A stretch of DNA of 64,000 nt from UBA1206 sp050953105. Lineage in GTDB: Bacteria > Bacillota > Clostridia > Oscillospirales > CAG-382. A model generated the notes under the pieces. That model did no database searches and was not told where the DNA came from. It saw only the letters and a list, made by a program, of their open reading frames with translations. Positions 8,954-18,117 of the stretch are shown in pieces; position 1 is the stretch's first letter, and every line of letters begins with the position of its first letter. The position numbers were made by a program, and so were the translations under genes. The stretch covers positions 620,001 to 684,000 of the forward strand of contig JBMNMA010000004.1 of NCBI GenBank assembly GCA_050953105.1, in the 5' to 3' direction.

Positions 8954-9583
8954 ATGAAAACAATTATATATAAGCTTGACAATGCAAATAAAGACACCGA
9001 ATATATAAAAGAATGTGCAGCCCTTTTAAGGCAGGGAAAGCTTGTGGCTTTTCCCACCGAAACGGTTTACGGGTTGGGCGCCAATGCCTTTGACGAAAAG
9101 GCCTGTGAGGATATATACAAGGCCAAAAATCGTCCTGCGGATAAGCCTTTGCTCTGCCATCTTTATTCCATTGAACAGGCGGAGGAAATCGCATATCTGA
9201 CCGACATTGAACGGAAACTTATAAAACACTTCACCCCCGGGCCGTTGACGGTTATAGCCAGAAAAAAGGACTGCGTAAATAAAGTGGTATCCGCCGGAGG
9301 AAACACCGTTGGACTGCGGTTCCCGGCAAACCCGGAGGCGATGATGCTGCTTCGTGAAGCGGGGGTTCCGGTGGCGGCAACATCGGCAAACATTTCGGAC
9401 TTTCCTTCTCCCACCGACGGGGACATGGTAAAGGAATACCTTTTCGGCAGAATAGACGCCATTCTTGACTGCGGCAAAACCGGCAGCGGCATTGCGTCCA
9501 CTATAATTTCGGTGGAGGACGGGCTGAAAATCATCCGTGAAGGGGTTATAACACGGGAAGACATAATGAGGGTGCTTGAATGA
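8954..9583 (+). CDS. tsaC: L-threonylcarbamoyladenylate synthase (YrdC/Sua5 family)
   Basis: The enzyme makes threonylcarbamoyl-AMP from threonine, bicarbonate and ATP, the first step of the universal tRNA t6A37 modification. The YrdC fold is recognised from GKLVAFPTETVYGLGANAFD near the N-terminus, KNRPADKPLLCH (substrate site) and FTPGPLTVI, and VAATSANISDFPSPT. At 209 residues it is the short TsaC/YrdC form without the C-terminal Sua5 domain. It has its own promoter and is the first gene of a coupled trio; its stop overlaps the coaE ATG by 4 bp. Confidence 0.95.
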   Translation: MKTIIYKLDNANKDTEYIKECAALLRQGKLVAFPTETVYGLGANAFDEKACEDIYKAKNRPADKPLLCHLYSIEQAEEIAYLTDIERKLIKHFTPGPLTVIARKKDCVNKVVSAGGNTVGLRFPANPEAMMLLREAGVPVAATSANISDFPSPTDGDMVKEYLFGRIDAILDCGKTGSGIASTIISVEDGLKIIREGVITREDIMRVLE

Positions 9584-10179
9584 TAATTGTTGGCTTAACA
9601 GGCAGAACCGGCTCGGGCAAGTCCACGGTGGGTAAATATTATCAAACCCTGGGGGCGGAATATATCGATACCGACCGTTTAAGCAGGGAAGTAACCCTTC
9701 CCGGCTCGGACTGTCTTGAGGAGCTTAAAAGCTGCTTTGGTGATGAAATTATAAACCCCAACGGCACGTTAAACCGTCCTCGCCTTGGGGAAATCGCCCT
9801 TGTGGGGGGTAAAAACTATAATAAGCTAAACGAAATCACCCACCGGCATATTCTTGCCGAGGTAAGGCGAAGGATTGATGCTGCCAAGGATATGGGCAGG
9901 GAGGTTGTCATTGTGGACGCTCCGTTGCTTTTCGAGTCGGGCTTTGACAGAGAATGCAATTATATTATAGGCGTTATTTCCGACGATGAAACGTCGGTAA
10001 AGCGGGTAACCGCCAGAGATAACATTGACCAAAACACCGCCAGAAAGCGGCTTGAAAAGCAAAAATCCAACGACTTTTTAAAAGCAAACTGCCACTTTAT
10101 AATAGAAAACAACTCCACAGCAGAAGAGCTTTTGCGGCGGGCACGTGAAATTTATGATACGATAGGGGGCAAAGGGTGA
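9580..10179 (+). CDS. coaE: Dephospho-CoA kinase
   Basis: The enzyme phosphorylates the 3'-hydroxyl of dephospho-CoA with ATP, the last step of coenzyme A synthesis. The P-loop GLTGRTGSGKSTV is at residues about 5-17, followed by the DTDRLSREV substrate segment and DAPLLFESG near residue 110. The length (199) is normal. Both ends overlap neighbours by 4 bp (ATGA with tsaC, GTGA with the downstream transglycosylase), which points to translational coupling. Confidence 0.96.
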   Translation: MIIVGLTGRTGSGKSTVGKYYQTLGAEYIDTDRLSREVTLPGSDCLEELKSCFGDEIINPNGTLNRPRLGEIALVGGKNYNKLNEITHRHILAEVRRRIDAAKDMGREVVIVDAPLLFESGFDRECNYIIGVISDDETSVKRVTARDNIDQNTARKRLEKQKSNDFLKANCHFIIENNSTAEELLRRAREIYDTIGGKG

Positions 10180-10733
10180 AAAAGAAGGCTGTTATAGCAA
10201 TTTCGGTTTTACTTTCTTTTGTCCTTTTCGGGCTTGTGGTATATCAGCTTTTCTTTGTAAAAGACTACCCGTTAAGGTATAAGGAGGAAATACTAAAATA
10301 TGCCGACGCCTATTCGGTGCCGGCGGATTTGGTGTGCGCCGTTATAAACACCGAAAGCGGCTATGATCCCAACGCTATGTCGTATGTCGGTGCGGTGGGA
10401 CTTATGCAGCTTCTCCCCTCCACCGCAGGGGAAGTGGCAAGAAAGCTGAAAATTGACGACTACGACCTGTATGATCCCGAAACCAATATAAATTTCGGCA
10501 CATACTATTTAGCCTACCTTTACGGCCAGTTTAACGACTGGGAAACCGCTCTTGCCGCCTACAATGCCGGTATAGGCAATGTTAAGCTGTGGCTTAAAGA
10601 CCAAAATTATTCGGCAGACGGCAAAACCCTTATAAAAATCCCGTTTAGGGAAACGTCAAACTTTGTAAAACGGGTTAAAACCGCAAGGGAAGTGTATGCC
10701 GTAAAGCTTGAAGATTATTTATCAAACAGATAA
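10176..10733 (+). CDS. Membrane-anchored lytic transglycosylase (SLT domain)
   Basis: The protein cleaves the beta-1,4 glycosidic bond in peptidoglycan with formation of 1,6-anhydro-muramic acid. An N-terminal hydrophobic segment (residues about 5-28) anchors or exports it. The SLT domain follows: the catalytic Glu is in INTESGYDP near residue 60, then VGAVGLMQLLPSTA and AALAAYNAGIGNV, all typical of the Slt70-like goose-lysozyme fold. The start codon is GTG, overlapping the coaE stop. A strong terminator follows 20 bp downstream. Confidence 0.93.
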   Translation: MKKKAVIAISVLLSFVLFGLVVYQLFFVKDYPLRYKEEILKYADAYSVPADLVCAVINTESGYDPNAMSYVGAVGLMQLLPSTAGEVARKLKIDDYDLYDPETNINFGTYYLAYLYGQFNDWETALAAYNAGIGNVKLWLKDQNYSADGKTLIKIPFRETSNFVKRVKTAREVYAVKLEDYLSNR

Positions 10734-10755
10734 ATTAATATACCTTTATAATAAA

Positions 10756-10794
10756 ACAGCCTGACCGTTGCCGGTCAGGCTGTAATATTTTACA
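10756..10794. terminator. Bidirectional rho-independent terminator
   Basis: A perfect 12-bp stem (ACAGCCTGACCG paired with CGGTCAGGCTGT, 4-base loop) has T-rich flanks on both strands. It ends the tsaC operon from the left and the glycoside hydrolase gene from the right. Confidence 0.88.
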
Positions 10795-10795
10795 T

Positions 10796-13231
10796 TTACC
10801 CTAACAGCTTAAGGCGGATTAATGAGTAATCAACAATCCCGACTTTACCGTTGGAGTCTATATCGGCGTTTTTAAGGCCTTTTTCATCAAGAGGTGTTTT
10901 GCCTAAAACATGAAGCCTTACGGCTATATAGTCAGACACACTAAGCTTTCCGTCGCCGTTGGCGTCACCGGCAAGATTGTCGACCTTTCTGTCAGGCAGG
11001 GTATTAATCTTTCTCAAATATTCGGCATCTGCCAGCAAAGCCGATTTTGCTTTTGAATTTTCAACCTTTTCGAATTCCTTTTTAAGGTTTTCGATTGCCT
11101 TCTGGCTTTGGCTGCCGAACAGTAAAATGGCTTCGTCAATCTTTTGTGAAAGGGTATTGGCCTTCTGCTTGTCTATGTAGCCTAAGTAAACCAGGGTTTC
11201 GTTTATCCGCTTTTTTATAAATCCGGCATAATCGGTCAGTGCGGCTTTTTTGTCCCATGACGGGGTTTTTGCTCTTACCGAATAAGGCCCCGCAACAGCG
11301 GCATCCCCTATCCCTTTATTTAAATATGCGTTGCTTTCGAACGCAACCTGACCGAGGGTGCCGAAGGCCCTGCTGAATCTAATCTGATGCAGGTAAATAA
11401 AAGCGTCCACGCTTGGCTCAAAGGGGCCGAGACCTACGGCAATAACGGGGTTTATACCTGCCTGTTTATATTTGGGGAGATAGGTTTCGGGACTTCCTGC
11501 ACCGTAAGCCATGGGGAACACCAGGTCAAGCCAGCCGTTCTTTACCCATGTGGTATAGTCCTGCATAACCCCGGTAACCGAGGTGGTAACGTCGGGGAAC
11601 ACGTCTGCCGAAAGAATAACTCCGGGGGCAAAGTCGTCAATCATATTTCTTACCTTGCCTACAAAGGCGGTAACAAAGGATGCCCGGTATTCGCAAAATG
11701 CAGTCCACCAGTTGGCGGATGGGTTGTAGCCGGTAACGGTTATACCGGTCTTTGCCTTAAAGCCGTTAATAATTTCGGCATTAAATCCCCATTCGGAACC
11801 GGGGAACCGTATGTAGTCGAGCTGCAGACCGTCTACATCATAGTTGGTTACAATGTATTTATAGGTTTCAAGCAGGTAGTTTTGAACTTCCTCATTGGCG
11901 GGGTTTACAAACAGAAAGGAGTCGTTTGTGGTGTTGCCGTTATGGTTTTGCAATCGCCAGTTTGGTTTCTTGTCATAAAGAGTATGACCTGTCGAATTGG
12001 TATGCCCTACATAAAACACCGGCATCCAAAGGTGAAGCTCCATCTGCCTTTTATGGGCTTCCTCAATGAAGGCCTGGAGCATGTCAAAGCCCTTCCAAGA
12101 AGGGTTTTGCTCAAAAAGGGATCCTTCGGGCATGGGCATTATCATATAGCCGTTATACAGTGTTTCGATACTTATTATATTGATACCATTGTCATAAAGC
12201 TTTTGCACTATATCTGCCACAGCCTGGCGAGTGGTTTGGGTTGGTCGTATCCATACCCCCCGGTATTCCACCGGAACGCTTTCGGAAAGGGTGGCGGATA
12301 TCTGGTCTAGGGTCGCCGAAAGGCTTTCGCTGAAGTTGTAATAGGCCATATAGTCGCCGCTTGTTTCAAGGGCCAAGTAAGCCGCCTGAAGGTCGGCTTT
12401 TGCCTTGTCAAGCAGTGAGGATACCTTTTTATAATCCACAACGGCGGACACATTGGCGTTTTCGTCATAAGCGGCATACAGGTCGTTTAATCGGGAAAGG
12501 TCGTTTAAATACATTGTCTTAGGAGTGTAGGTGAAGGTTACTGTTTTATTGGTTCTGTCAAGTGCCGCATTCATACCCACAAGGACATGGTCTCTTAAAT
12601 AACCTCCGGCGTCGGCGTGTCCCGACACCACAAAACCACCAGTCGGAATCTGGCTGTTGTTGCCCCCGGCTGAAATTACAACACCGTTTTTGTCCACGCT
12701 TACCTCATAGCCCCATTGATTGGTGCCGGTGGTTTTGCCGGAGGTGTAGATTATGGTTTCATTGGTATTACGGACTCTGTTTTCGCCGTTGTAAGATACC
12801 ACAAGGTCATAGGCGGGGAAAACCGGCTTGTCGGAAACAATAATTATCCCGGTTTTTCGGTTGTAGGTTATGTAATCGCCAACCTTTACGTTGTTTTTCA
12901 AAAAGGTTGCCGACTGCTTTCCGCCTTCGGTAATGGAATTATGTCCCGACACAACAAAGCCGCCGTCAGGGACAAGGCTGTTGTTTCCGCCTGTTGAAAT
13001 AACCCTGCCCTCGCTGTTTACGCTCACCTCATAGCCCCATTGGTTGGTGCCGGTGCGCATTCCCGAACGGGTGTAGACAATAAGCTCGCCGTCACCCCGG
13101 TTAGTGTTTTCGTTGTCCACCGTAAAGGTAAGCTGTGCTGTTTCGGCAGATACACTTAAATCTATAATATTGCCCAACCCCGTAGCAAGGGTTAAAAGAG
13201 CAAGTAAAAGTGCTAAATATCGTTTTTTCAT
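10796..13231 (-). CDS. Secreted GHL10-type glycoside hydrolase with C-terminal dockerin
   Basis: A signal peptide (cleavage likely after VSA, near residue 30) precedes two similar modules of about 85 residues (each with TGTNQWGYEVSV and GGFVVSGH), a short helical linker, and a TIM-barrel domain from about 320 to 640 that begins EYRGVWIRPTQ, contains DGLQLDYIRFPG, and matches the GHL10 (DUF187) glycosidase family. A helical segment follows. The last 60 residues are a type I dockerin with two calcium loops of the D-x-N-x-DG kind (DANGDGKLSVSD and DIDSNGKVGIVD). A dockerin implies docking onto a cohesin scaffold; no cohesin is in this window. Its ATG overlaps the stop of the upstream DUF4434 gene (ATGA), so the two are coupled. 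The substrate is unknown; a bacterial cell-wall or plant glycan is possible. Confidence 0.88.
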   Translation of the reverse strand: MKKRYLALLLALLTLATGLGNIIDLSVSAETAQLTFTVDNENTNRGDGELIVYTRSGMRTGTNQWGYEVSVNSEGRVISTGGNNSLVPDGGFVVSGHNSITEGGKQSATFLKNNVKVGDYITYNRKTGIIIVSDKPVFPAYDLVVSYNGENRVRNTNETIIYTSGKTTGTNQWGYEVSVDKNGVVISAGGNNSQIPTGGFVVSGHADAGGYLRDHVLVGMNAALDRTNKTVTFTYTPKTMYLNDLSRLNDLYAAYDENANVSAVVDYKKVSSLLDKAKADLQAAYLALETSGDYMAYYNFSESLSATLDQISATLSESVPVEYRGVWIRPTQTTRQAVADIVQKLYDNGINIISIETLYNGYMIMPMPEGSLFEQNPSWKGFDMLQAFIEEAHKRQMELHLWMPVFYVGHTNSTGHTLYDKKPNWRLQNHNGNTTNDSFLFVNPANEEVQNYLLETYKYIVTNYDVDGLQLDYIRFPGSEWGFNAEIINGFKAKTGITVTGYNPSANWWTAFCEYRASFVTAFVGKVRNMIDDFAPGVILSADVFPDVTTSVTGVMQDYTTWVKNGWLDLVFPMAYGAGSPETYLPKYKQAGINPVIAVGLGPFEPSVDAFIYLHQIRFSRAFGTLGQVAFESNAYLNKGIGDAAVAGPYSVRAKTPSWDKKAALTDYAGFIKKRINETLVYLGYIDKQKANTLSQKIDEAILLFGSQSQKAIENLKKEFEKVENSKAKSALLADAEYLRKINTLPDRKVDNLAGDANGDGKLSVSDYIAVRLHVLGKTPLDEKGLKNADIDSNGKVGIVDYSLIRLKLLG

Positions 13232-14985
13232 ATTTTATTATTAGAGGATTTACCCCTACTCCGGCGTTTTATTATGGCAAATACCGCAAGAGCGGCAACC
13301 GCTAATGCGCCTATGGCGGCGGGAACAACCCACCCCGGCAGGGATTTTTCCTTATTTATTTCATCTTGTGATTTGCTTTCGCTGCTTGTATCAGATATTT
13401 GTTCGGATACGTCGATTGTTGTTTCTTCGGAAGATTCGGCAGATGAATTTTCTTCCTCCGACGATTCTGCCACCGGGCCGTTATATGCCCTGTCAAGCCT
13501 TACGTTGTTGGGGACGGAGCCCGGCTCAACGGTGAAGGATGACCGCGCACTTACATTGCCTGAACAGTCGATAACCTCAAATTCGTAGGTCACGCTTACT
13601 TCGGGATCATAATCCATATCCACAAAGCTGTTGGGGTAGGCGGCGATGCCCGATCCTTCGTTACGGGTGGCGTTGCGGTAGGTGAAGAATTCACCGTTTT
13701 TATAAATGTTAACCCGGTGTATGCCCACGTTGTCATACATTCCCGACCAGGTTACGGTTAATGATTTAACACCTTTTACTGTAGAGTAGGTGGTTCTGAA
13801 TTTGGTGGGGGGAGTAGGGGGCACGGATTCCATTTCGCCGTTTTCAAGGTAGAACTTATAGGCGTCATAGTATCCTTTTACGGCGTTATAAGGGGAAAGG
13901 TAATGGGGGACGGCAAACAGGAAAATGCGGTCAACATATTCGGACACAATCTGCATCTGGCTTACCATACGGTCTACCGAGCAGCTTGACCAGTAGTTAT
14001 AACCGTCATACTGGTCATAAAATTTTCCTGTGGGCGGCTGTATAAAAATCTCGCAGTTTGACCAAAGCTGAACGTCCCTGCCGCAGTTGTCAACAGCGTA
14101 TCTGTATGCTGCGGTTACTTCGCCAAGATGTTCAAGGTTGTTGCCGCCGGCACCCACGCTGTCCTGGGGGCAGAGGATATCTCCGTCCCTGAATCCGGCG
14201 TTTTCAAGCAGTTCTTTCCAGAAATACCCTATATTCTCCGGAGATTTGGAAACCCAGCTACCCCCGAACATATTGACATAAGGGGAGAAGATGAAGGGAA
14301 GCGAAGGGTTGAGGGAATTTAACTTTTCGAAAATTATTTTAAATCCCTTTGAAAGGTTGCTTACATACCGGGATCGGGTGGCGGCGTTGTCAAAGTTGGA
14401 AGAATTGTAAAGTTCGGGAACAAAGTAGAAGCCGGCAAAGGTGTCGGGGTAGGCTTCGTAATAATTGTTATAGATTTCCTCCGCCACCGTGGCAAACATG
14501 GTGCAGACATTTTCAAAGCCGGTGGCGTTAAGGTCAAGGAAGGTCCATCCCTGTGATGTAAGGGCGTTGCCCATGCCGATATAAAGTTTAATGTCATGCT
14601 TTGAAAATATTTCAAAGACATTTGTCAGAACATCCTGCCCCTGTTTGAAAGCAGGGTTTGTGGTGGGATAATGTGCGGTTATATTCCACTTTGTCGGATC
14701 GCTTATAGGCTCACAGGTGCAGTCAAGGGTATCGCCGATAATTATGTATTCGATACCAAGATCTTTCCAAAAAGCGATTTCCTGTTCCCAACGTGCGTTA
14801 TTCCACCCCGAATACAGCCAGGGCTGAATAAAGGTGCCTGTTATGGGGGAAATGCCGTTTGATTTCATTTCCTCGGGAGTGGGTGTGGCGGTTTTAACGT
14901 CGGTTGCCATTGCAAAAAATCCTCCGGTTGATGATAATAAAAGCGCAAATATGATAAAAAAGGCAAGATGAAGCTTTATTTTCAT
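13228..14985 (-). CDS. DUF4434 TIM-barrel protein, membrane-anchored at the C-terminus
   Basis: After a signal peptide, the segment GISPITGTFIQPWLYS opens a DUF4434-like barrel (about residues 40-360), a family related to glycoside hydrolases. A fibronectin-III-like region (about 385-490) follows, then a Ser/Glu-rich spacer and a C-terminal transmembrane helix (WVVPAAIGALAVAALAVFAI) with a basic tail. There is no LPXTG motif, so the anchor is the helix. The longer open frame begins at 15003, but the GGGAG ribosome site lies between that ATG and the one at 14985, so translation should begin at 14985 with MKIKLHLAFF. It is coupled to the downstream dockerin hydrolase, suggesting joint work on one surface glycan. 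Enzymatic activity is inferred only. Confidence 0.8.
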   Translation of the reverse strand: MKIKLHLAFFIIFALLLSSTGGFFAMATDVKTATPTPEEMKSNGISPITGTFIQPWLYSGWNNARWEQEIAFWKDLGIEYIIIGDTLDCTCEPISDPTKWNITAHYPTTNPAFKQGQDVLTNVFEIFSKHDIKLYIGMGNALTSQGWTFLDLNATGFENVCTMFATVAEEIYNNYYEAYPDTFAGFYFVPELYNSSNFDNAATRSRYVSNLSKGFKIIFEKLNSLNPSLPFIFSPYVNMFGGSWVSKSPENIGYFWKELLENAGFRDGDILCPQDSVGAGGNNLEHLGEVTAAYRYAVDNCGRDVQLWSNCEIFIQPPTGKFYDQYDGYNYWSSCSVDRMVSQMQIVSEYVDRIFLFAVPHYLSPYNAVKGYYDAYKFYLENGEMESVPPTPPTKFRTTYSTVKGVKSLTVTWSGMYDNVGIHRVNIYKNGEFFTYRNATRNEGSGIAAYPNSFVDMDYDPEVSVTYEFEVIDCSGNVSARSSFTVEPGSVPNNVRLDRAYNGPVAESSEEENSSAESSEETTIDVSEQISDTSSESKSQDEINKEKSLPGWVVPAAIGALAVAALAVFAIIKRRSRGKSSNNKI

Positions 14986-15010
14986 ACAGGATCTCCCTTT
15001 CATAATCTCA

Positions 15011-15045
15011 ATAAAAACGGCGGACGCATTTTGTCGTCCGCCGTT
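15011..15045 (-). terminator. Terminator after the large binding lipoprotein
   Basis: Reading leftward, an 11-bp stem (AACGGCGGACG with CGTCCGCCGTT) is followed by TTTATT. It lies between the 946-residue lipoprotein gene and the DUF4434 gene. Confidence 0.8.
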
Positions 15046-15058
15046 GGTAGCTCATTAT

Positions 15059-17899
15059 TTATGCAGTGGGAAGGGGTTTGTAGGTATAGTACTGCTTTTC
15101 TATACGCTTCTTAAAGATGATGGGGTAAAGGTCGGTTTTATCAAGATCGACGATACCTTCTTCGGGATCGCTGTCTCCGCCGCCGTTTCCGCCGCCGGAG
15201 GTGTCGCCAGAGGTGTCGCCAGTTTCTTCGCCTTCACTTTCATCACTTGTATCCCCGTTGTCGCCACCCTGAGTTGCACCTGAGGAAAGGTCCACGTCTA
15301 TGGTGCGGACAAGCCCGATGGCCTTTTCGAAGGTGCCGAGGATAACGTCGTCATACATATCGGCCACCTGGGAGATGGTTATATAGTCGTTAACGATATC
15401 CCTAAGAGCTTCGGTTGTGTACTTGATTTCGGTTTGGTTGTTTTTATTGTAGGCGAAGGTTTCCATAACCACGTTCTGAATCCATTCGTCTGTAAAGCGT
15501 TCATTAACGGTGTTGTTTACATCCTCGGGGAGGGGGTCCTTGCCGAGCTCCTGGGTAAGCTCGTCAGTTACCATTTTGTAAAGTTCGCTTCTTAATGCGG
15601 AGGTCATGGAGTTTCTGTTCTTGGTGGCTTTTTTAACCACGTTGGAGATGGCTATCCGGTAGTCGGGAACCGAACGGGCGGCATCGTCATTGAAGGGGAA
15701 CATAGAAACGTATTCCTGCTGGAACTTCTTGTATTCCTTCCTGAGGTCGTCGTTAAGTTCTACAAAGAACTTATCGATTTCTTCAACTATCAATTCCTGA
15801 AGGTATTTGTTTATTTCCACCAGGCAGAGGTCGTAGTGGCTTTCGAATACGTTTGCGCCGGTGGCATTGAGCATTTCTTCAAGATATTCTTCGGAGGAAA
15901 GGACTGCTTCAAGGCGGGCTTGATATTCTTCGGTCTTGATGTAATCATCGTAGTCTCTCTTGGTGTACTGGGCTACGGTGTCTACTACGGTACGGTTTTT
16001 TCTGTCCTCAATCTGGGAGGCGTAAGTCTTCTTGATTTCTTCAAGGAGAAATTCCTCGGTGCAGATCTGGTTTACAAGCGCGTCAAGCTCGGCATCGGAA
16101 AGTCCCTGGTTTTCGGGCTTGGCAGCTTCGATGTTTTTGACTTCCTTCTTTATCTTGTTTTTGTTGGATGTGGTGTTGTAGTTCTTTACTGCGTTTTCGT
16201 AGGCGAGCTCCACGATTCTATTGTAGAGGTCGGTTCCCTTGGCATACTTTTCGCCTTTTTCGGCAAGAACTATGGCGTTAAGCTCGGCCTTGTATCTTGC
16301 GGTAATGTCGGCGGTAAGTGTTTCGGTAACCACGGGACCTATGGTATCCACAATGGTTTGCCAGCTTACGTTAAGCAGCTTGCCGTTTATAAGTTTGGGA
16401 TAGAATTTGGATGTATGATCCTTGATTATATTTACATAGTTGGGTTCGTAGATTATCTGGTTAGCGTCGTTGGGGTGTTTGATTCCCACAGGATAGTAGG
16501 CAAAGCCCAATGATGCCGACAGTTCTTTTGTCTTGAGGGAGTCGGTGTTTTGAATCATCAGCTTCTGCCATTTTTCGGGGTTTTCGCCCTTGTAGGTGTA
16601 TGTGATGAAGGCATTACCCGTATGCGAAACTTCCATGTTATAGGTGTTGGCCTTGCGGACAACCTGATTCTTTTCGTCAAGATCGTAGTGAACGCCCTGT
16701 ACGCCGTGGAGGAGGAGGTTGGCTGCTGCTACGTTGGTTTCGATAAAGTTGAGAATCTCGGCAGCAGCGGTAAGGTCGCTGGAAACGGTGTAGGCCGAAA
16801 TGCAGAACAGGTTGGCAAGCAGGTCCTCGTTAGTGGCTACGGGGTAGGAGTGAATGGTGTAGTCGTATTCACGGCCGGTTTCTTTTTCAAGCTTTTCAAT
16901 ATCTTCAAAGGTGCCGCGTACGAACTTCACTGCCCATCTGCGGTTGTCGGTTGCATCCTGCAGATAGCCCATGGTGCGGTAGCGGGATATAAGGGTGAAA
17001 TAGTCAAGCACCGACTTATCGGTATAGGTGCTGTTAACAGTAACTCCGTTTTTGATATAGGCGGTAAAGCCGTCATCAAACAGATAGGAAACAGCGGGGT
17101 CGTCAAAAACGTTACCGAGAGGAACCACTTCGGGTTCGTTTTCGGTAATTATTTTAAGGTAGTATTCAAGGTCCCACAGATTGGTCATGGTGTCGGCGTC
17201 GATTTCGTATTTGTCAAGGTATTCCTTGTCAAACACAATGTAGTCGTACTGGCCGATACCCTTGTTCATGGGGATACCGTAGGTTTTGCGCTGGCCCTTG
17301 GAGTTGGTAACCTTTGCAGCCTCAAGGAAGGAGGGGAATACATAGTCCTTTATAAGCTTGGCGTCGCTGTCAAGCTTGTCGTCAAGGGGGGCAAGCAGGT
17401 TGCGGGTAACCAGGTCTATGTACTTGTCATAGCCCTTAACGAGGAATATATCAAGGCGGGGGTTGGGAAGAACGTAGTCTTCGCCGTTTTCGAGAAGGGC
17501 GATATAGTCATCACCGGTGAAAACAGCGGAGGATTCGTTGGACGAGGTTCCTTTATCGCTGGTTTCCTCACTGGAATTTTTGCCCTTGCCTTTATTCTTT
17601 TTGGCTTCTTCGTAGGCTTTAACGTCCGCAAGAGTTTGCTCAATAAGCTCGTCATATTCGTCTTCGGTGACCATTATAAGCTTAACGTTATAGCCGAGCT
17701 GATAGAAGGTAAGGCGGTTTAACGCCAACTCGACTTCGCGTATCGATTCTTGTGTTGTGCCTTCACCGCATATGGTGTAAATAGTGTAGACCTTTGCCGG
17801 AGGATCTACAGGGATTGTTTCGCCACCGCAGGACGATAAAATCAGCGGTGACAGCAGCATTATGCAGACCAAGGCAAATGATACCAATCTTCTTTTCAT
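15059..17899 (-). CDS. Large solute-binding-like lipoprotein (946 aa)
   Basis: A lipoprotein leader ends SSCGG with Cys24 as the lipidation site. The first ~450 residues resemble a family-1 extracellular solute-binding protein (YGIPMNKGIGQYDYIVFD, NLWDLEYYLKIIT), with a low-complexity Ser/Glu/Lys insertion near residues 100-125. The next ~400 residues are charged and helix-rich, probably a coiled-coil extension, and the C-terminus has a Gly/Asp/Ser-rich stretch. Normal binding proteins of this type have about 400-550 residues, so this is roughly double. The ribosome site GGAGG is 9 bp before ATG and a good promoter lies upstream. No permease is adjacent; the nearest are in the 48-61 kb operon. 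A glycan-binding role is inferred. Confidence 0.8.
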   Translation of the reverse strand: MKRRLVSFALVCIMLLSPLILSSCGGETIPVDPPAKVYTIYTICGEGTTQESIREVELALNRLTFYQLGYNVKLIMVTEDEYDELIEQTLADVKAYEEAKKNKGKGKNSSEETSDKGTSSNESSAVFTGDDYIALLENGEDYVLPNPRLDIFLVKGYDKYIDLVTRNLLAPLDDKLDSDAKLIKDYVFPSFLEAAKVTNSKGQRKTYGIPMNKGIGQYDYIVFDKEYLDKYEIDADTMTNLWDLEYYLKIITENEPEVVPLGNVFDDPAVSYLFDDGFTAYIKNGVTVNSTYTDKSVLDYFTLISRYRTMGYLQDATDNRRWAVKFVRGTFEDIEKLEKETGREYDYTIHSYPVATNEDLLANLFCISAYTVSSDLTAAAEILNFIETNVAAANLLLHGVQGVHYDLDEKNQVVRKANTYNMEVSHTGNAFITYTYKGENPEKWQKLMIQNTDSLKTKELSASLGFAYYPVGIKHPNDANQIIYEPNYVNIIKDHTSKFYPKLINGKLLNVSWQTIVDTIGPVVTETLTADITARYKAELNAIVLAEKGEKYAKGTDLYNRIVELAYENAVKNYNTTSNKNKIKKEVKNIEAAKPENQGLSDAELDALVNQICTEEFLLEEIKKTYASQIEDRKNRTVVDTVAQYTKRDYDDYIKTEEYQARLEAVLSSEEYLEEMLNATGANVFESHYDLCLVEINKYLQELIVEEIDKFFVELNDDLRKEYKKFQQEYVSMFPFNDDAARSVPDYRIAISNVVKKATKNRNSMTSALRSELYKMVTDELTQELGKDPLPEDVNNTVNERFTDEWIQNVVMETFAYNKNNQTEIKYTTEALRDIVNDYITISQVADMYDDVILGTFEKAIGLVRTIDVDLSSGATQGGDNGDTSDESEGEETGDTSGDTSGGGNGGGDSDPEEGIVDLDKTDLYPIIFKKRIEKQYYTYKPLPTA

Positions 17900-17941
17900 T
17901 TGGGGGTGCCTCCATATCTATAAACGGAATTATACAGTCAT

Positions 17942-17970
17942 AATATACACCATAACGCCGGTTATGTCAA
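17942..17970 (-). promoter_or_regulatory. SigA-type promoter for the 946-aa lipoprotein
   Basis: Reading leftward, a perfect TTGACA, a 17-bp spacer and TATATT lie about 45 bp before the start codon. Confidence 0.75.
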
Positions 17971-18066
17971 TACTTAAATCGCAATAATCCCTTCCACATT
18001 TTGTGAACATTACAATAAAATATATATAACGACATAACCAAAACTATTAAATATCCTAAAAAAACA

Positions 18067-18095
18067 TTGTATTTTCGGGTGGAGTATTGTATAAT
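18067..18095 (+). promoter_or_regulatory. Probable promoter for hflK-hflC
   Basis: A perfect TATAAT is preceded at 17 bp by TTGTAT, a weak -35. It is about 22 bp upstream of the hflK start. Confidence 0.5.
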
Positions 18096-18117
18096 GGCTT
18101 GATAAGGAGGAATGAAA

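Noticed and set aside
15836..17722. Long rightward open frames of 225 and 390 codons opposite the 946-aa lipoprotein gene
   Set aside because: They are antisense shadows: Val/Gly-rich composition, no ribosome site, and the opposite strand has a clear lipoprotein gene with promoter.
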